49,851 bases of DNA from Phenylobacterium sp. (GCF_030693625.1 NZ_JAUYAF010000032.1:1-49851), one strand, 5' to 3'. Shown: positions 8,859-18,366, numbered from the stretch's first letter. A program made the numbers and translations. The notes: generated from the sequence alone by a model not told the origin.

Positions 8859-9172
8859 AGGCCGCTCTTCTCGCTCGAGTCTTCCTCATGGTGGGTGATC
8901 GACCCCTCGGTGAAGAGGAACTCCTTGAGCTGCTCGGCGAACTGATCGTCGTTGCGTCGAATCCACTCGAGCGCCATGGCGGCGTGCTCGATCTCCTCGT
9001 GGGCGTTGTGCAGCAGGATGGCCTTAAGCTCGGGGTCATCGCAGTCGTCGGCGCGCTGCCGGTACCAGTCCACCGCCTCCAGCTCCTCGATGAGCGAGGA
9101 GATGGCGTAGTGCATGTTCAGGGTCTTCTTGGACAGCTTCTCGCGCGGGACGTGAAGGCCTTCGCTGGACAT
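8855..9172 (-). CDS. Encapsulated-ferritin (EncFtn)-type ferroxidase without cargo peptide
   Basis: A 105-residue two-helix ferritin-like protein. It resembles the Rhodospirillum rubrum EncFtn domain along its length: an EELEAVDWY helix (Glu and Trp conserved) and HEEIEHAAMALEWIRRND carrying the Glu and His metal ligands, then LFTEGSIT. EncFtn forms a ring-shaped decamer that oxidises Fe(II) inside an encapsulin shell. Canonical members end in a loading peptide resembling LTVGSL. This one stops after DSSEKSGL and has none. No encapsulin gene is in the window; the position downstream is occupied by the ADYC pseudogene on the opposite strand. It may work as a free ferroxidase, may act on an encapsulin encoded elsewhere, or may be a remnant. 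Confidence 0.83.
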   Translation of the reverse strand: MSSEGLHVPREKLSKKTLNMHYAISSLIEELEAVDWYRQRADDCDDPELKAILLHNAHEEIEHAAMALEWIRRNDDQFAEQLKEFLFTEGSITHHEEDSSEKSGL

Positions 9173-9241
9173 CTCATGCTCCTGTCGTAACTCCCTGCTC
9201 TATGGCATGCGCAATCGAGATCACGCGAGCGTGGAAACACC

Positions 9242-10924
9242 ATGACCATCAATAGGCGTTCGGCCCTGGCGTTCCTTGGCGCGGGCCTGGCGACACCGGC
9301 TTTCGCGCAGGCGCCGTCGCGCTACGCAGGCGCGGTCGCCTTCAAGCACGGTGTCGCCTCGGGCGACCCCCTGGCCGACCGGGTGATCCTCTGGACCCGC
9401 ATCACGCCGGCGCAGGCCACCACCGGCGAGATCGCCTATCGCTGGCGGATCACCCCGACCGGCAAGACGAGCCTTTTCCGTCGGGTGAAGACCCTGACCG
9501 GCGAGGGCGTCACCAGCGCCGCCCGCGACTTCACGGTGAAGGTCGATGTCGGCGGCCTGAAGCCAGGCGTGCAGTACAGCTATGAGTTCGAGGCCAATGG
9601 GGTGGTCTCGCCGCCCGGTTGGACCCGCACCCTTCCGGTGGGCAAGACTGCCGATGTGGTGCTGGCCGTCGCCTCCTGTTCGCTGTTCCCGAACGGCTAT
9701 TTCCACGCCTACAGCGCCATCTCCGCCCTGGCCCGCGTTGACGCCGTGATCCACCTGGGAGACTACATCTACGAGTACGGCGGTCCGGGCTCGTACGGCA
9801 TGGACAGCAAGGTCGCCTGGCAGCGGCCCCATGAGCCCAACCATGAGATCGTCAGCCTGGCCGACTACCGGACCCGGCATGCCCAGTACAAGTCTGACGT
9901 CCAGCTTCAGGCCGCCCACGCCCGCGCCGCCTGGATCGTGGTGTGGGACGACCATGAGACCGCCAACGACAGTTTCGCCACCGGCGCCCAGAATCACACC
10001 CCGATCGATGAGGGCCCCTGGAACGAGCGCAAGGCGACCGCCATCAAGGCCTATTATGAGTGGATGCCGATCCGCGAGCCGGCGGACGGCGCCTTCTCCA
10101 TCAACCGGACCTTCCATTTCGGCGACCTGGCCAGCCTGGTGATGCTGGAGACGCGGCTGACCGCCCGGGACCGCCAGCTCAGCTATGACCGGGACCTCAA
10201 CGGACTGGACGGCAAGCCCGACCTGCCGGGCTTCCGCAAGAAGCTGGCCGACCCCTATCGTCGGATGATGGGCGAGCAGCAGGAAGCTTGGCTCGCGTCG
10301 GAGCTGAAAGCCTCGGTAGCCGCGGGGCGCACCTGGCAGGTGCTCGGCAATGAGGTGCTGATGGCCCGCATCGGCATCCCCAGCGCCCGCAAGGAGATGG
10401 GGGAGGCGGCCTATGCCAAGGCCCTCGCCGCGTCCTCGGACTCGGCTCGCAAGCGGATCGCCCGGCTCGGGGACTTCGCGAAGATGGACCTGCCCTACGG
10501 TCTGGACATGTGGGACGGCTATCCCGTGGATCGTGAGCGGGTCTATGCCGCAGTGAAGGCCGCTCAGGCCCGGGCCATCGTGCTCGCGGGCGACAGCCAC
10601 GCCTTCTGGGTCAATGAACTCTTCGACGACGCCGGAGCCCGGGCAGGGGTTGAGTTCGGAACCACCGGGATCACCAGCCCGGGGGGCGGCGACAGCCTGC
10701 CCACGTTCCCGATCGGCGAGGTGTTCGCGCAGGCCAACAGGGAAGTGTTGTTCTGTGATCAGAACGCCAAGGGCTTCCTGCTGCTGACCCTCACCCCCAA
10801 CGAGGCCAAGGCGGACCTCATGGCGGTCTCCAACATCACCGAGCCTATCTATGACACCCGCGTGGTGAAGACCTATCGGGTGACGCCGGAAGCGGGCGGC
10901 CTGTCGGCGCCGACCGAGGTCTAG
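9242..10924 (+). CDS. phoD: PhoD-type alkaline phosphatase/phosphodiesterase, Tat-exported
   Basis: A 560-residue enzyme that hydrolyses phosphate esters outside the cytoplasm. The N-terminus has a twin-arginine signal (NRRSALAFLGAG) and a likely cleavage site after PAFA. A PhoD N-terminal beta domain (about 35-130) is followed by the metallophosphatase domain with HLGDYIYEYG, WDDHETAND and GDSHAFWVNEL, which carry the metal ligands. PhoD proteins use Ca and Fe and are usually induced by phosphate starvation; I do not identify a Pho box in the short upstream gap. The stop shares CTAG with the convergent lysE-type gene. Confidence 0.92.
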   Translation: MTINRRSALAFLGAGLATPAFAQAPSRYAGAVAFKHGVASGDPLADRVILWTRITPAQATTGEIAYRWRITPTGKTSLFRRVKTLTGEGVTSAARDFTVKVDVGGLKPGVQYSYEFEANGVVSPPGWTRTLPVGKTADVVLAVASCSLFPNGYFHAYSAISALARVDAVIHLGDYIYEYGGPGSYGMDSKVAWQRPHEPNHEIVSLADYRTRHAQYKSDVQLQAAHARAAWIVVWDDHETANDSFATGAQNHTPIDEGPWNERKATAIKAYYEWMPIREPADGAFSINRTFHFGDLASLVMLETRLTARDRQLSYDRDLNGLDGKPDLPGFRKKLADPYRRMMGEQQEAWLASELKASVAAGRTWQVLGNEVLMARIGIPSARKEMGEAAYAKALAASSDSARKRIARLGDFAKMDLPYGLDMWDGYPVDRERVYAAVKAAQARAIVLAGDSHAFWVNELFDDAGARAGVEFGTTGITSPGGGDSLPTFPIGEVFAQANREVLFCDQNAKGFLLLTLTPNEAKADLMAVSNITEPIYDTRVVKTYRVTPEAGGLSAPTEV

Positions 10925-11547
10925 CGGCGCTCCAAGGCCAGGCGCAGGCCGAAGGCCACGAACACCCCGCCGGTGGCCCGGTCGAGCCAGCGCACGACCG
11001 CGCCGCGCTTCAGGACCCTGGCGATCGGCTGGGTGGCGGCGATCAGCAGGGAGAGCCACGCCACGCCCAGCAGGACATGGATGGTGGTCAGCAGCAGCAT
11101 GAACGGGGCGGCCGGAACCCCTGCCGGCAGGAACTGCGGCAGGAAGGAAACGTAGAAGACCCCCATCTTTGGGTTCAGCACGTTGGAGAGGAAGCCGCGC
11201 CGCATCCAGGCCGTGTCGCCGCCCTTCATCGCCGGCGCATCGGCGACCTCGAAACTGTGGCGTGGCCGCAGGATAAGCTCGATCCCCAACCAGACCAGGT
11301 AGGCCGCGCCCGCCCATTTCAGGATGTTGAAGGCCAGGGCCGAGGCCTGCAGCACCGCGCCCAGGCCCACGGCCACCAGCCCGCCCCAGACAAAGCAGCC
11401 GGCGAGTATCCCGACCATGGCCAGGACAGCACGCCTGGGACCTTCCACCGCGGCGGTCCGCAGGATCAGCGCGGTGTCCAGGCCGGGCGTCAGGGTCAGG
11501 AGTCCAGCCGCCACTGTGAAAGCCAGCAGCGCCTGGACGATGGTCAC
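10921..11547 (-). CDS. LysE/RhtB-family amino-acid exporter
   Basis: A 208-residue inner-membrane protein with about six hydrophobic segments. The conserved N-terminal LTPGLDTALILRTAAVEGPRRA (quoted here in full family form; key part TPGLDTALILR) and the later LNPKMGVFYVSFLPQF are typical of LysE/RhtB transporters, which export amino acids or related metabolites by proton antiport. The GTG start at 11547 overlaps the hisI stop as GTGA, so it is probably co-translated with hisI, although no pathway link is evident. The substrate is unknown. Confidence 0.88.
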   Translation of the reverse strand: MTIVQALLAFTVAAGLLTLTPGLDTALILRTAAVEGPRRAVLAMVGILAGCFVWGGLVAVGLGAVLQASALAFNILKWAGAAYLVWLGIELILRPRHSFEVADAPAMKGGDTAWMRRGFLSNVLNPKMGVFYVSFLPQFLPAGVPAAPFMLLLTTIHVLLGVAWLSLLIAATQPIARVLKRGAVVRWLDRATGGVFVAFGLRLALERR

Positions 11548-11945
11548 GGCAGACGTTCCTTCAGCTTGCCGTTCTCCACCACCCGGTAGAAGCAGGTGCG
11601 GAAGCCCGTGTGGCAGGCGCCGCCGTCGCCCTCTGGCGTCACCTTCAGCAGGATGGCGTCCTGGTCGCAGTCGATGCGAACCTCCTCAACCAGCTGAATC
11701 TGGCCGCTGGTGGCGCCCTTGTGCCAGAGCTCATTGCGGGAGCGGCTGAAGTAGTAGACCTCGCCCGTCGCGAGCGTCCGCTCCAGGGCCTCGGCGTTCA
11801 TATAGCCCAGCATCAGCACCTCGCCGGTCTCCGCATGGGTGGCGATGGCCGGGATCAGGCCGGCGGAATCGAACCGCGGGGCGAGCAGGTCGCCGCGTTC
11901 GAGGATGTCCTTGGAGGTCGCGGTGGGGAAGGTGGGCTTGGCCAT
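11544..11945 (-). CDS. hisI: Phosphoribosyl-AMP cyclohydrolase
   Basis: A 133-residue enzyme of histidine synthesis that opens the purine ring of phosphoribosyl-AMP. The metal- and substrate-binding motifs are intact: FSRSRNELWHKGATSGQ, DCDQDAILLKV (Asp cluster) and CHTGFRTCFYR (Zn-binding Cys/His). It is monofunctional, with no fused HisE domain. The rest of the histidine genes are not in this window. The ATG at 11945 is the only plausible start, 45 bp from the divergent DUF817 gene. Confidence 0.95.
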   Translation of the reverse strand: MAKPTFPTATSKDILERGDLLAPRFDSAGLIPAIATHAETGEVLMLGYMNAEALERTLATGEVYYFSRSRNELWHKGATSGQIQLVEEVRIDCDQDAILLKVTPEGDGGACHTGFRTCFYRVVENGKLKERLP

Positions 11946-11990
11946 GGCGGCATATGGCGCCGTTCACAGCCTTCGCGCTAGCCTCGCAGA

Positions 11991-12857
11991 ATGAGTCTCA
12001 AGGACTGGATCAAGAGCCGGGTGGCGACGATGGACCTGGCCGCCCGTCCCTGGGCGGCGCGATCGAGGTTCAACGCCTTCGCCTATGAGTTCCTGCTGTT
12101 TGGTCTGAAGCAAGCCTGGGCCTGCCTCTATGGCGGGGCGATGGTGGCCCTGCTGATCGCCAGCCACTTCTGGTGGCCGGCCGATGCGGCCCTGGCCCGC
12201 TACGACTTCCTGCTGATCGCCGCGCTCACCCTCCAGGTCCTGTTGCTGGCCACCAAGCTGGAGCGATGGGACGAGGCCCTGGTGATCGCGGTCTTCCACG
12301 TGGTCGGCACGGTGATGGAGATCTTCAAGACAAGCCACGGCTCCTGGATCTATCCGGAGGCCTCGGTCCTGAGGATTGGCGAGGTGCCGCTGTTTTCGGG
12401 CTTCATGTACGCCGCCATCGGCAGCTATATCGCCCGCGCCTGGCGATTGTTCGAGATCCGGTTCAGCAAGTACCCGCCGCTTTGGGGGCCTTGGCTGCTG
12501 GCGGTGCTGAGCTACATCAATTTCTTCAGCCACCACTACATCGTCGACATCCGCTGGGGTCTGTTTCTCCTGTCGGTGTTGCTGTTCGGGCGGGCCAGCT
12601 TCCAGTTCAGGCCGGACCGCAAGGCCCGGACCATGCCCATGCTGCTGGGCTTCCTGCTGGTGGCGGTGTTCATCTGGTTCGCCGAGAACATCGGCACCTT
12701 CACCGCGACCTGGACCTATCCGCAACAGGCCGCGGAATGGCGCCCTGTCGGCCTGGCGAAGCTGGGGTCCTGGTATCTGCTGATGATGCTGAGTTTCGTG
12801 CTGGTGAGCCTGGTCCACCGGCCGGAACCGGTGGACCCAAATGCTCGAGAGTCCTAG
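11991..12857 (+). CDS. DUF817-family integral membrane protein
   Basis: A 288-residue protein with about seven to eight hydrophobic segments, rich in Trp and Tyr. The central FKTSHGSWIYPE and LFSGFMYAAIGSYIARAW are characteristic of DUF817. No biochemical function is known to me. The conserved acidic and His residues in the loops (EIFKTSHGSW, NFFSHHYIVD) could bind a metal or substrate, but that is speculation. It starts divergently from hisI, and its stop shares CTAG with the convergent folE. Confidence 0.83.
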   Translation: MSLKDWIKSRVATMDLAARPWAARSRFNAFAYEFLLFGLKQAWACLYGGAMVALLIASHFWWPADAALARYDFLLIAALTLQVLLLATKLERWDEALVIAVFHVVGTVMEIFKTSHGSWIYPEASVLRIGEVPLFSGFMYAAIGSYIARAWRLFEIRFSKYPPLWGPWLLAVLSYINFFSHHYIVDIRWGLFLLSVLLFGRASFQFRPDRKARTMPMLLGFLLVAVFIWFAENIGTFTATWTYPQQAAEWRPVGLAKLGSWYLLMMLSFVLVSLVHRPEPVDPNARES

Positions 12858-13483
12858 CGGTTGACGAAGTCCAGGAACCGCTGACGCAGGGTGGGGTCGG
12901 TCTTGAACACGCCCGTGAACTGGGTGGTGATGGTGGTGACGTGCCGATGGTGCACGCCCCGGGTGGTCATGCACTGGTGGGCGGCGTCGATCAGGACGGC
13001 CACGCCGGCCGGCCGAAGGCTGTCGGTGATGGCGTCGGCGATCTGCTGGGTCATGGTCTCCTGGGTCTGGAGACGGCGGGCGAAGATCTCGACGACCTTG
13101 GCCAGCTTTGAAATGCCCACCACCCGGTTGGTGGGCATGTAGGCGACGTAGGCCTTCCCCAGGAACGGCGCCATGTGGTGCTCGCAGTGGCTCTCCACCT
13201 CGATCTCGCGCAGCATGACGATGTCGTCATAGCCCTGCACGTCTTCAAAGGTGCGCGAGAGTTCCTTGGCGGGATCGAGGCTGTAGCCTTCGAACCACTC
13301 GCCATAGGCGTCCACCACCCGCTTGGGGGTGTCGATCACGCCTTCGCGCCTGGGGTCGTCGCCGGCCCATGCGATGAGGGTGCGGACAGCCTCCATCGCC
13401 TCTTCGCGCGTCGGGCGCTTCACGGCTTCAAGATCAACGCCGGACGTTCCGACGAGGGTTCGGTCGCGAGTACCAGCGTCCAT
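12854..13483 (-). CDS. folE: GTP cyclohydrolase I
   Basis: A 209-residue enzyme converting GTP to dihydroneopterin triphosphate, the first step of folate/tetrahydropterin synthesis. The Zn site is visible as ESHCEHHMAPFLG and the second Cys as AAHQCMTTRGV. YMPTNRVVGISKLAK and FARRLQTQE are also diagnostic. The frame extends to 13624, but the ATG at 13483 gives the normal family length with a short variable leader. It is divergent from cysS across 177 bp. Confidence 0.96.
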   Translation of the reverse strand: MDAGTRDRTLVGTSGVDLEAVKRPTREEAMEAVRTLIAWAGDDPRREGVIDTPKRVVDAYGEWFEGYSLDPAKELSRTFEDVQGYDDIVMLREIEVESHCEHHMAPFLGKAYVAYMPTNRVVGISKLAKVVEIFARRLQTQETMTQQIADAITDSLRPAGVAVLIDAAHQCMTTRGVHHRHVTTITTQFTGVFKTDPTLRQRFLDFVNR

Positions 13484-13600
13484 GTGAGATCGGTTCTTTC
13501 CAGGGCTGAGTTGCGCCGGGACGAAGGTCCCGGAAAGACGCGTGGCCACCCTTATACGTAAGGCGAAGCTTTCCGGTTGCGAGACCGTGGCTTCCCTGAC

Positions 13601-13620
13601 GCCCCATCTGTATATGGGGC
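13601..13620. promoter_or_regulatory. Inverted repeat upstream of cysS
   Basis: gccccat (13601-13607) faces atggggc (13614-13620) with a 6-nt spacer, 41 bp before the cysS ATG in the folE-cysS divergent region. It could be an operator or a short leader hairpin. No regulator is implicated. Confidence 0.3.
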
Positions 13621-13660
13621 GCAAGCCTTTCCCGGCAACTGTTACGCAGCGTCAGACCCT

Positions 13661-15061
13661 ATGACTTTGAATCTCTACGACACCATGGCCCGCGCCAAGC
13701 GGCCCTTCGCCCCCCGCGATCCGAAGCGGGTGACGATGTATGTCTGCGGTCCGACGGTCTATAATTACGCCCATATCGGCAACGCCCGGCCCGTCGTGGC
13801 CTTCGACGTCCTGTTCCGTCTGCTGCGCCATACCTATGGCGCGGACGCGGTGATCTACGCCGCCAACGTCACCGACGTGGACGACAAGATCAACAAGAAG
13901 GCCGCTGAAGAAGGCGTCGACATCTCGGTCATCACCGACCGCTATCTCGATATCTACAACGCCGACATGTCGGTGCTGGGCGCCCTTCGTCCCACCCATC
14001 AGCCCCGCGCCACCCAGACCATGGACGCCATCATCGCCATGATCGGCCGGCTGGTCCGCAACAACGCCGCCTACGTCGCCGAGGGTCACGTGCTCTTCGA
14101 CACCCAGGCCTATTCCGACTACGGCAAGTTGTCGGGTCACCCGATGGAGGACATGATCGCCGGCGCCCGCGTCGACGTGGCCCCCTACAAGCAGCACCCC
14201 GCGGACTTCGTGCTGTGGAAGCCGTCGAAGGACAACGAGCCGGTCTGGGAAAGCCCCTGGGGTCCGGGCCGGCCCGGCTGGCACATCGAGTGCTCGGCCA
14301 TGATCGAGCAGGCCCTGGGCCTGCCCATCGACATCCACGGGGGCGGTATCGACCTGCTGTTCCCGCACCATGAGAACGAGATGGCCCAGGGCCTGTGCGC
14401 TGGCCACGAGCATGGCCAGGGCGCGGAGGCCGAATACGCCCGCTATTGGATGCACAACGGCTTTCTGAACATGGGCGCCGAGAAGATGTCCAAGAGCGTC
14501 GGCAATGTCGCTCTCGTTCACCAGCTGATCCAACAGGCGCCGGGGGAGGCCCTGCGCTGGGCGCTTCTGGTGGGCCAGTACCGGGCGCCATTGGACTGGA
14601 CCGAGGAGCTGATCGAGCAGTCCAAGAAGGCCCTCGACCGCCTCTACGGCGCCTTGCGCCGCTCCAGCGAGGTGAAGGCGGAGGCCACCGGGCCGTCCGT
14701 CGCCTTCCTGGAAGCCCTCGAGGACGACCTCAACACGCCCGCCGCCATGGCTGAGCTGTTCGCCATGGCCACGGCCCTGGAGACCGCCCGCGGCGACGAT
14801 CGGGCCTACGCCAAGGGCGAGCTGCTGGCCTCGGCGAACCTGATGGGCTTCCTGTTCGCCGATCCGGAGTACTGGTTCCAGGCCGGGGTCTCCGACGAGT
14901 TGCGCGACAAGGTGGACGGCCTGATCGCGGACCGTGTGGCGGCGCGGACCGCCAAGGACTGGGCCGCCGCCGACCGCATCCGTGGCGAGCTCACCGCGTT
15001 GAACATCGAGGTCATGGACAATCCGACCGGCGCGACCTGGCGGATCAAGGAACAGAGCTGA
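13661..15061 (+). CDS. cysS: Cysteinyl-tRNA synthetase
   Basis: A 466-residue class I aminoacyl-tRNA synthetase. The HIGH-type motif is HIGN within VYNYAHIGNARP, preceded by the Zn-site Cys in YVCGPTVYN. The second Zn region is WHIECSAMI with HHENEMAQ, and the KMSKS loop is EKMSKSVGN. The ATG at 13661 starts the family core (MTLNLYDTMAR); the ORF upstream to 13577 is not conserved. The TGATG junction at 15059-15063 couples it to the SRPBCC gene. Confidence 0.97.
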   Translation: MTLNLYDTMARAKRPFAPRDPKRVTMYVCGPTVYNYAHIGNARPVVAFDVLFRLLRHTYGADAVIYAANVTDVDDKINKKAAEEGVDISVITDRYLDIYNADMSVLGALRPTHQPRATQTMDAIIAMIGRLVRNNAAYVAEGHVLFDTQAYSDYGKLSGHPMEDMIAGARVDVAPYKQHPADFVLWKPSKDNEPVWESPWGPGRPGWHIECSAMIEQALGLPIDIHGGGIDLLFPHHENEMAQGLCAGHEHGQGAEAEYARYWMHNGFLNMGAEKMSKSVGNVALVHQLIQQAPGEALRWALLVGQYRAPLDWTEELIEQSKKALDRLYGALRRSSEVKAEATGPSVAFLEALEDDLNTPAAMAELFAMATALETARGDDRAYAKGELLASANLMGFLFADPEYWFQAGVSDELRDKVDGLIADRVAARTAKDWAAADRIRGELTALNIEVMDNPTGATWRIKEQS

Positions 15062-15612
15062 TGCCGGCGATCAATGCCCCCAAGGTCTTCACCCCCGGCG
15101 CGGGCCTGACCTTCAAGAAGTCCGGCGGCGGTGGCGGACCAGGTGGTGAGAAGATCGAGCACCGCATCGGGGTCCAGGCCCCGGCGCGGGTGATCTGGGA
15201 AGTGTTGGCCGACCTGGACGCCTGGTCGGAATGGAACCCGCTCTACACCCAGGCCGTGGGCAGGATCGCTATCGGCGACACCCTGGTCCTGACCCTGAAC
15301 CTGCCCGGCGAGTCGCCCGAGACCATCCGGCCGGTGATCACCGACTGGACCCCGGCCAATCTGCTGCACTGGAAACTGAGCTTGGCCGGCGGCCTGGTGC
15401 GCAGTGTCCGCTATCTCGAGATCGACGAGCTGGCTGAGGCGAGCTGCATCTTCGCCAATGGTGAGATCATGGGCGGCTTGCTGGGCCGCTACGTCGCCAA
15501 GCGGATGGGCCGCAAGATGTACCGCGGCTTCGCGGCCATGGGGGAGGCGCTGAAGGTTCGCGCCGAGGCCCAGTGGCGGGCGGAGAGTGGAAACCCCACA
15601 TCGGCCTCATGA
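15061..15612 (+). CDS. SRPBCC (START-like) domain protein
   Basis: A 183-residue soluble protein. After a Gly-rich leader (SGGGGGPGGEK) comes a polyketide-cyclase/dehydrase-type START fold, recognised by VQAPARVIWEVLADLDAWSEWNPL and the helical end YVAKRMGRKMYRGFAAMGEALK (key part MGRKMYRGFAAM). Such proteins bind hydrophobic ligands, and the ligand is unknown. It overlaps cysS by one base and the IscU-like gene by ATGA, so it sits in the middle of a co-transcribed run. Confidence 0.8.
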   Translation: MPAINAPKVFTPGAGLTFKKSGGGGGPGGEKIEHRIGVQAPARVIWEVLADLDAWSEWNPLYTQAVGRIAIGDTLVLTLNLPGESPETIRPVITDWTPANLLHWKLSLAGGLVRSVRYLEIDELAEASCIFANGEIMGGLLGRYVAKRMGRKMYRGFAAMGEALKVRAEAQWRAESGNPTSAS

Positions 15613-16058
15613 TCGACGAGCTCTATTCCACCAAGCTGCTGAAGCTGGCCGCGAACCTGCCGCACAGTGGTCGCCTGCCCGCGCCGCAGGGGTCGTCGGA
15701 AAAGGTGTCCAAGCTGTGCGGCAGCCGAGTGACCATCGACGTGATCATGGACGGCGACCGCGTCGGCCAGTTCGCCCAGGACGTGAAGGCCTGCGCGCTT
15801 GGCCAGGCGTCCGCGGCCGTGCTCGGCGCCCACGTGCTGGGGGCGACGCTCGCGGAGATCGAGATGGCCCGCGATCAGTTCCGTGCTATGTTGAAGGACG
15901 GCGCAGCTGCGCCTGTTGGACGTTTTTCGGACCTAGAGATGCTCGCGCCCGTGAAGGATTACCCGGCCCGCCACACCTCGACGCTACTGGCGTTCGAGGC
16001 CGCGACCGATGCTGTCCGGCAGGCGAGCACCCGAACTAGCCGCGCCGGCATAGCTTGA
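15609..16058 (+). CDS. IscU/NifU-like scaffold protein lacking the third cysteine
   Basis: A 149-residue NifU_N-type protein. Cys37 (KLCGS) and Cys62 (KACALGQAS) correspond to the first two cluster ligands of IscU. Two usual residues differ: the Asp after the first Cys-Gly is Ser, and the IscU His-Cys-Ser motif is His-Thr-Ser (ARHTSTLLAFEA). It is therefore a degenerate scaffold that might hold a cluster with other ligands, or serve in assembly without being a classic U-type donor. ATG at 15609 overlaps the upstream stop as ATGA. It precedes yidD. Confidence 0.82.
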   Translation: MIDELYSTKLLKLAANLPHSGRLPAPQGSSEKVSKLCGSRVTIDVIMDGDRVGQFAQDVKACALGQASAAVLGAHVLGATLAEIEMARDQFRAMLKDGAAAPVGRFSDLEMLAPVKDYPARHTSTLLAFEAATDAVRQASTRTSRAGIA

Positions 16059-16117
16059 TCGCCACCAACCGTCGGCGTAATCGCTGCGGTTGATTTGCAA
16101 GGCGTCTGCGTCCCGGC

Positions 16118-16387
16118 ATGACCTTTTATGAAACCTGCGTCAGAGGTGGGCTCCGCGCTTACAAGCTGACGCTTTCGCCCTGGATCGGGCGCCAATGCCG
16201 GTTTCTTCCGACCTGTTCGGAATATGCGGCGGAGGCCCTGATCGGGCACGGCCCCTGGCGCGGCTCCTGGCTCGCGGTCCGGCGGCTGTGCCGCTGTCAT
16301 CCTCTGGGCGGTTCGGGCTATGACCCGCCGCCCCCGCCGCGCGGGAAGCCCAAGGGCTCCGCCCGGAAATGGACGTGTGAAACATGA
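16118..16387 (+). CDS. yidD: Membrane protein insertion efficiency factor YidD
   Basis: An 89-residue protein of the YidD/Hmp family that helps YidC-dependent insertion of inner-membrane proteins. [19 protein letters not shown] and the [13 protein letters not shown] end are the family signature, with three conserved Cys residues. The N-terminal amphipathic helix would attach it to the membrane. It is usually near rnpA/yidC, but here lies between an IscU-like gene and thrS, with ATGA coupling to thrS at 16384-16387. Confidence 0.95.
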   Translation: MTFYETCVRGGLRAYKLTLSPWIGRQCRFLPTCSEYAAEALIGHGPWRGSWLAVRRLCRCHPLGGSGYDPPPPPRGKPKGSARKWTCET

Positions 16388-18366
16388 TCGACCTGATTTT
16401 CCCCGACGGCTCCCAGCGCCAGTACGAAGACGGCGCCACGGGCCGGTCCGTAGCCGCCTCCATCGCCAAGTCCCTGGAAAAGCGCGCCGTCCTCATCAAG
16501 CTGGACGGCGAGCTCTATGACCTGGATCGCGCCCTACCTTCGGGCGGTGTGTTCGAGATCCTGACGCGGGACGCGCCCGAGGCCCTCGACACCATCCGCC
16601 ATGACGCCAGCCACGTGATGGCCGAAGCGGTGCAGGAGCTGTTTCCCGGCACCCAGGTGACCATCGGCCCGGCCATCGAGGATGGCTTCTATTACGACTT
16701 CGCCCGGGCCACGCCCTTCAGCCTGGACGACCTGGCCAAGATCGAACAGCGCATGAAGGAGATCGTCGATCGCGACGAGCCGATCACGCGCGAGGTCTGG
16801 AACCGCGAGGAGGCCATCGCCCACTTCACGGAGATCGGCGAGGCCTACAAGGCCGAGATCATCTCCGACCTGCCCGGGACCGACGAGATCACCGTCTACC
16901 GTCAGGGCCAGTGGAAGGACCTGTGCCGGGGGCCGCACCTGCCCTCCACCAAGCATGTGGGCAAGGCCTTCAAGCTGACGAAGCTGGCCGGCGCCTACTG
17001 GCGTGGAGACCACCGCAACGCCCAGCTGCAGCGCATCTACGGCACGGCGTGGGCCAGCGAGGCCGACCTCGAAGCCTATCTGACGCGCATCGAGGAAGCC
17101 GAGAAGCGCGACCACCGCAAGATCGGCCGGGCCATGGACCTCTTCCACCTGCAGGAAGAGGCCAAGGGCATGATCTTCTGGCACCCCAAGGGCTGGACCC
17201 TGTTCCGCACGGTTCAAGACTATATCCGTCGCCGTCTGGACGCGGGCGGCTACCAGGAGGTCAAGACGCCCCAGATCATGGACCGCGGCCTTTGGGACCG
17301 TTCCGGGCACTGGGAAAAATTCGGCGCCAACATGTTCGTCTGCGAAACGACGGAAGGCGAAGAGCTGGCCGTGAAACCGATGAACTGTCCGGGACACATC
17401 CAGATCTTCAACGTGGGGCAAAAGAGTTATCGGGACCTGCCGCTGCGGCTAGCCGAGTTCGGGGCCTGCCATCGCTATGAGCCGTCGGGCGCCCTGCATG
17501 GGATCATGCGCCTGCGCGCCTTCACCCAGGACGACGCCCACATCTTCTGCCGCGAGGACCAGATCGAGGAGGAGACGACCAGGTTCGTGCGCCTGCTCAA
17601 CTCGGTCTATTCCGACTTCGGCGTGCACCTGGACAGCGTCAAGCTTGCCCTGCGCCCTGATCTGCGGGCCGGCACCGATGAGGTCTGGGACATCGCCGAG
17701 GACAAGCTCGAACGGGCCGCCCGCCAGGCGGTGAACATTGGGATCGAGCGGATGCCGGGCGAGGGCGCCTTCTATGGTCCCAAGCTCGAGTTCCACCTGC
17801 GCGACGCCATCGGCCGGACGTGGCAGTGCGGCACCCTGCAGCTCGACTTCGTCCTGCCCGAGCGACTGGACGCCGAATATACCGCGGAGGACGGCTCCAA
17901 GCAGCGGCCAGTGGTCCTACACCGGGCGGTGTTCGGGGCCGTGGAACGCTTCCTGGGCATCCTGATCGAGAATCACGCCGGGGCTTTCCCGCTCTGGCTG
18001 GCCCCCACGCAGGTGGTGGTCGCCACAATTACGTCCGATGCCGATGACTATGCCTTGGCGGTCGCTCAAGAATTGCGCGCGGCGGGCCTGCGGGTCGAGA
18101 CAGATCTTCGCAACGAGAAGATCAACTACAAGATTCGTGAGCACAGTCTCGCCAAGGCCCCGGTGATCGCCGTGGTCGGGCGGCGGGAAGCCGAGGAGGG
18201 CAAGGTGGCTTTGCGGCGGTTTGGATCGGATGGGCAGGAAATCCTTTCGCTCGCCCAAGCCGCGAAGACCCTTGCCTTGGAGGCCTTAGCGCCCGATGTT
18301 GCTCGTTCCACGGCGGCGGCTTCGGCTTCGCCCCGTGAACCGGTCGGGGCCAGGGAGGCTGGATGA
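16384..18366 (+). CDS. thrS: Threonyl-tRNA synthetase
   Basis: A 660-residue class II synthetase. Domains in order are TGS (1-62), the second editing-type domain with [11 protein letters not shown] (HxxxH Zn/editing motif), the catalytic core with [10 protein letters not shown] and [13 protein letters not shown] (motif 2), and the anticodon-binding domain from about 535 ([15 protein letters not shown]). A short extra tail rich in Ala/Pro ends the protein. The start overlaps the yidD stop, and its own stop overlaps the next glycosyltransferase as ATGA. Confidence 0.97.
   Translation: MIDLIFPDGSQRQYEDGATGRSVAASIAKSLEKRAVLIKLDGELYDLDRALPSGGVFEILTRDAPEALDTIRHDASHVMAEAVQELFPGTQVTIGPAIEDGFYYDFARATPFSLDDLAKIEQRMKEIVDRDEPITREVWNREEAIAHFTEIGEAYKAEIISDLPGTDEITVYRQGQWKDLCRGPHLPSTKHVGKAFKLTKLAGAYWRGDHRNAQLQRIYGTAWASEADLEAYLTRIEEAEKRDHRKIGRAMDLFHLQEEAKGMIFWHPKGWTLFRTVQDYIRRRLDAGGYQEVKTPQIMDRGLWDRSGHWEKFGANMFVCETTEGEELAVKPMNCPGHIQIFNVGQKSYRDLPLRLAEFGACHRYEPSGALHGIMRLRAFTQDDAHIFCREDQIEEETTRFVRLLNSVYSDFGVHLDSVKLALRPDLRAGTDEVWDIAEDKLERAARQAVNIGIERMPGEGAFYGPKLEFHLRDAIGRTWQCGTLQLDFVLPERLDAEYTAEDGSKQRPVVLHRAVFGAVERFLGILIENHAGAFPLWLAPTQVVVATITSDADDYALAVAQELRAAGLRVETDLRNEKINYKIREHSLAKAPVIAVVGRREAEEGKVALRRFGSDGQEILSLAQAAKTLALEALAPDVARSTAAASASPREPVGAREAG

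Noticed and set aside
9221..11317. 698-residue open frame on the minus strand opposite phoD and lysE
   Set aside because: It is antisense to two well-supported genes, has no recognisable domain and low-complexity composition, as expected for shadow frames in GC-rich DNA.
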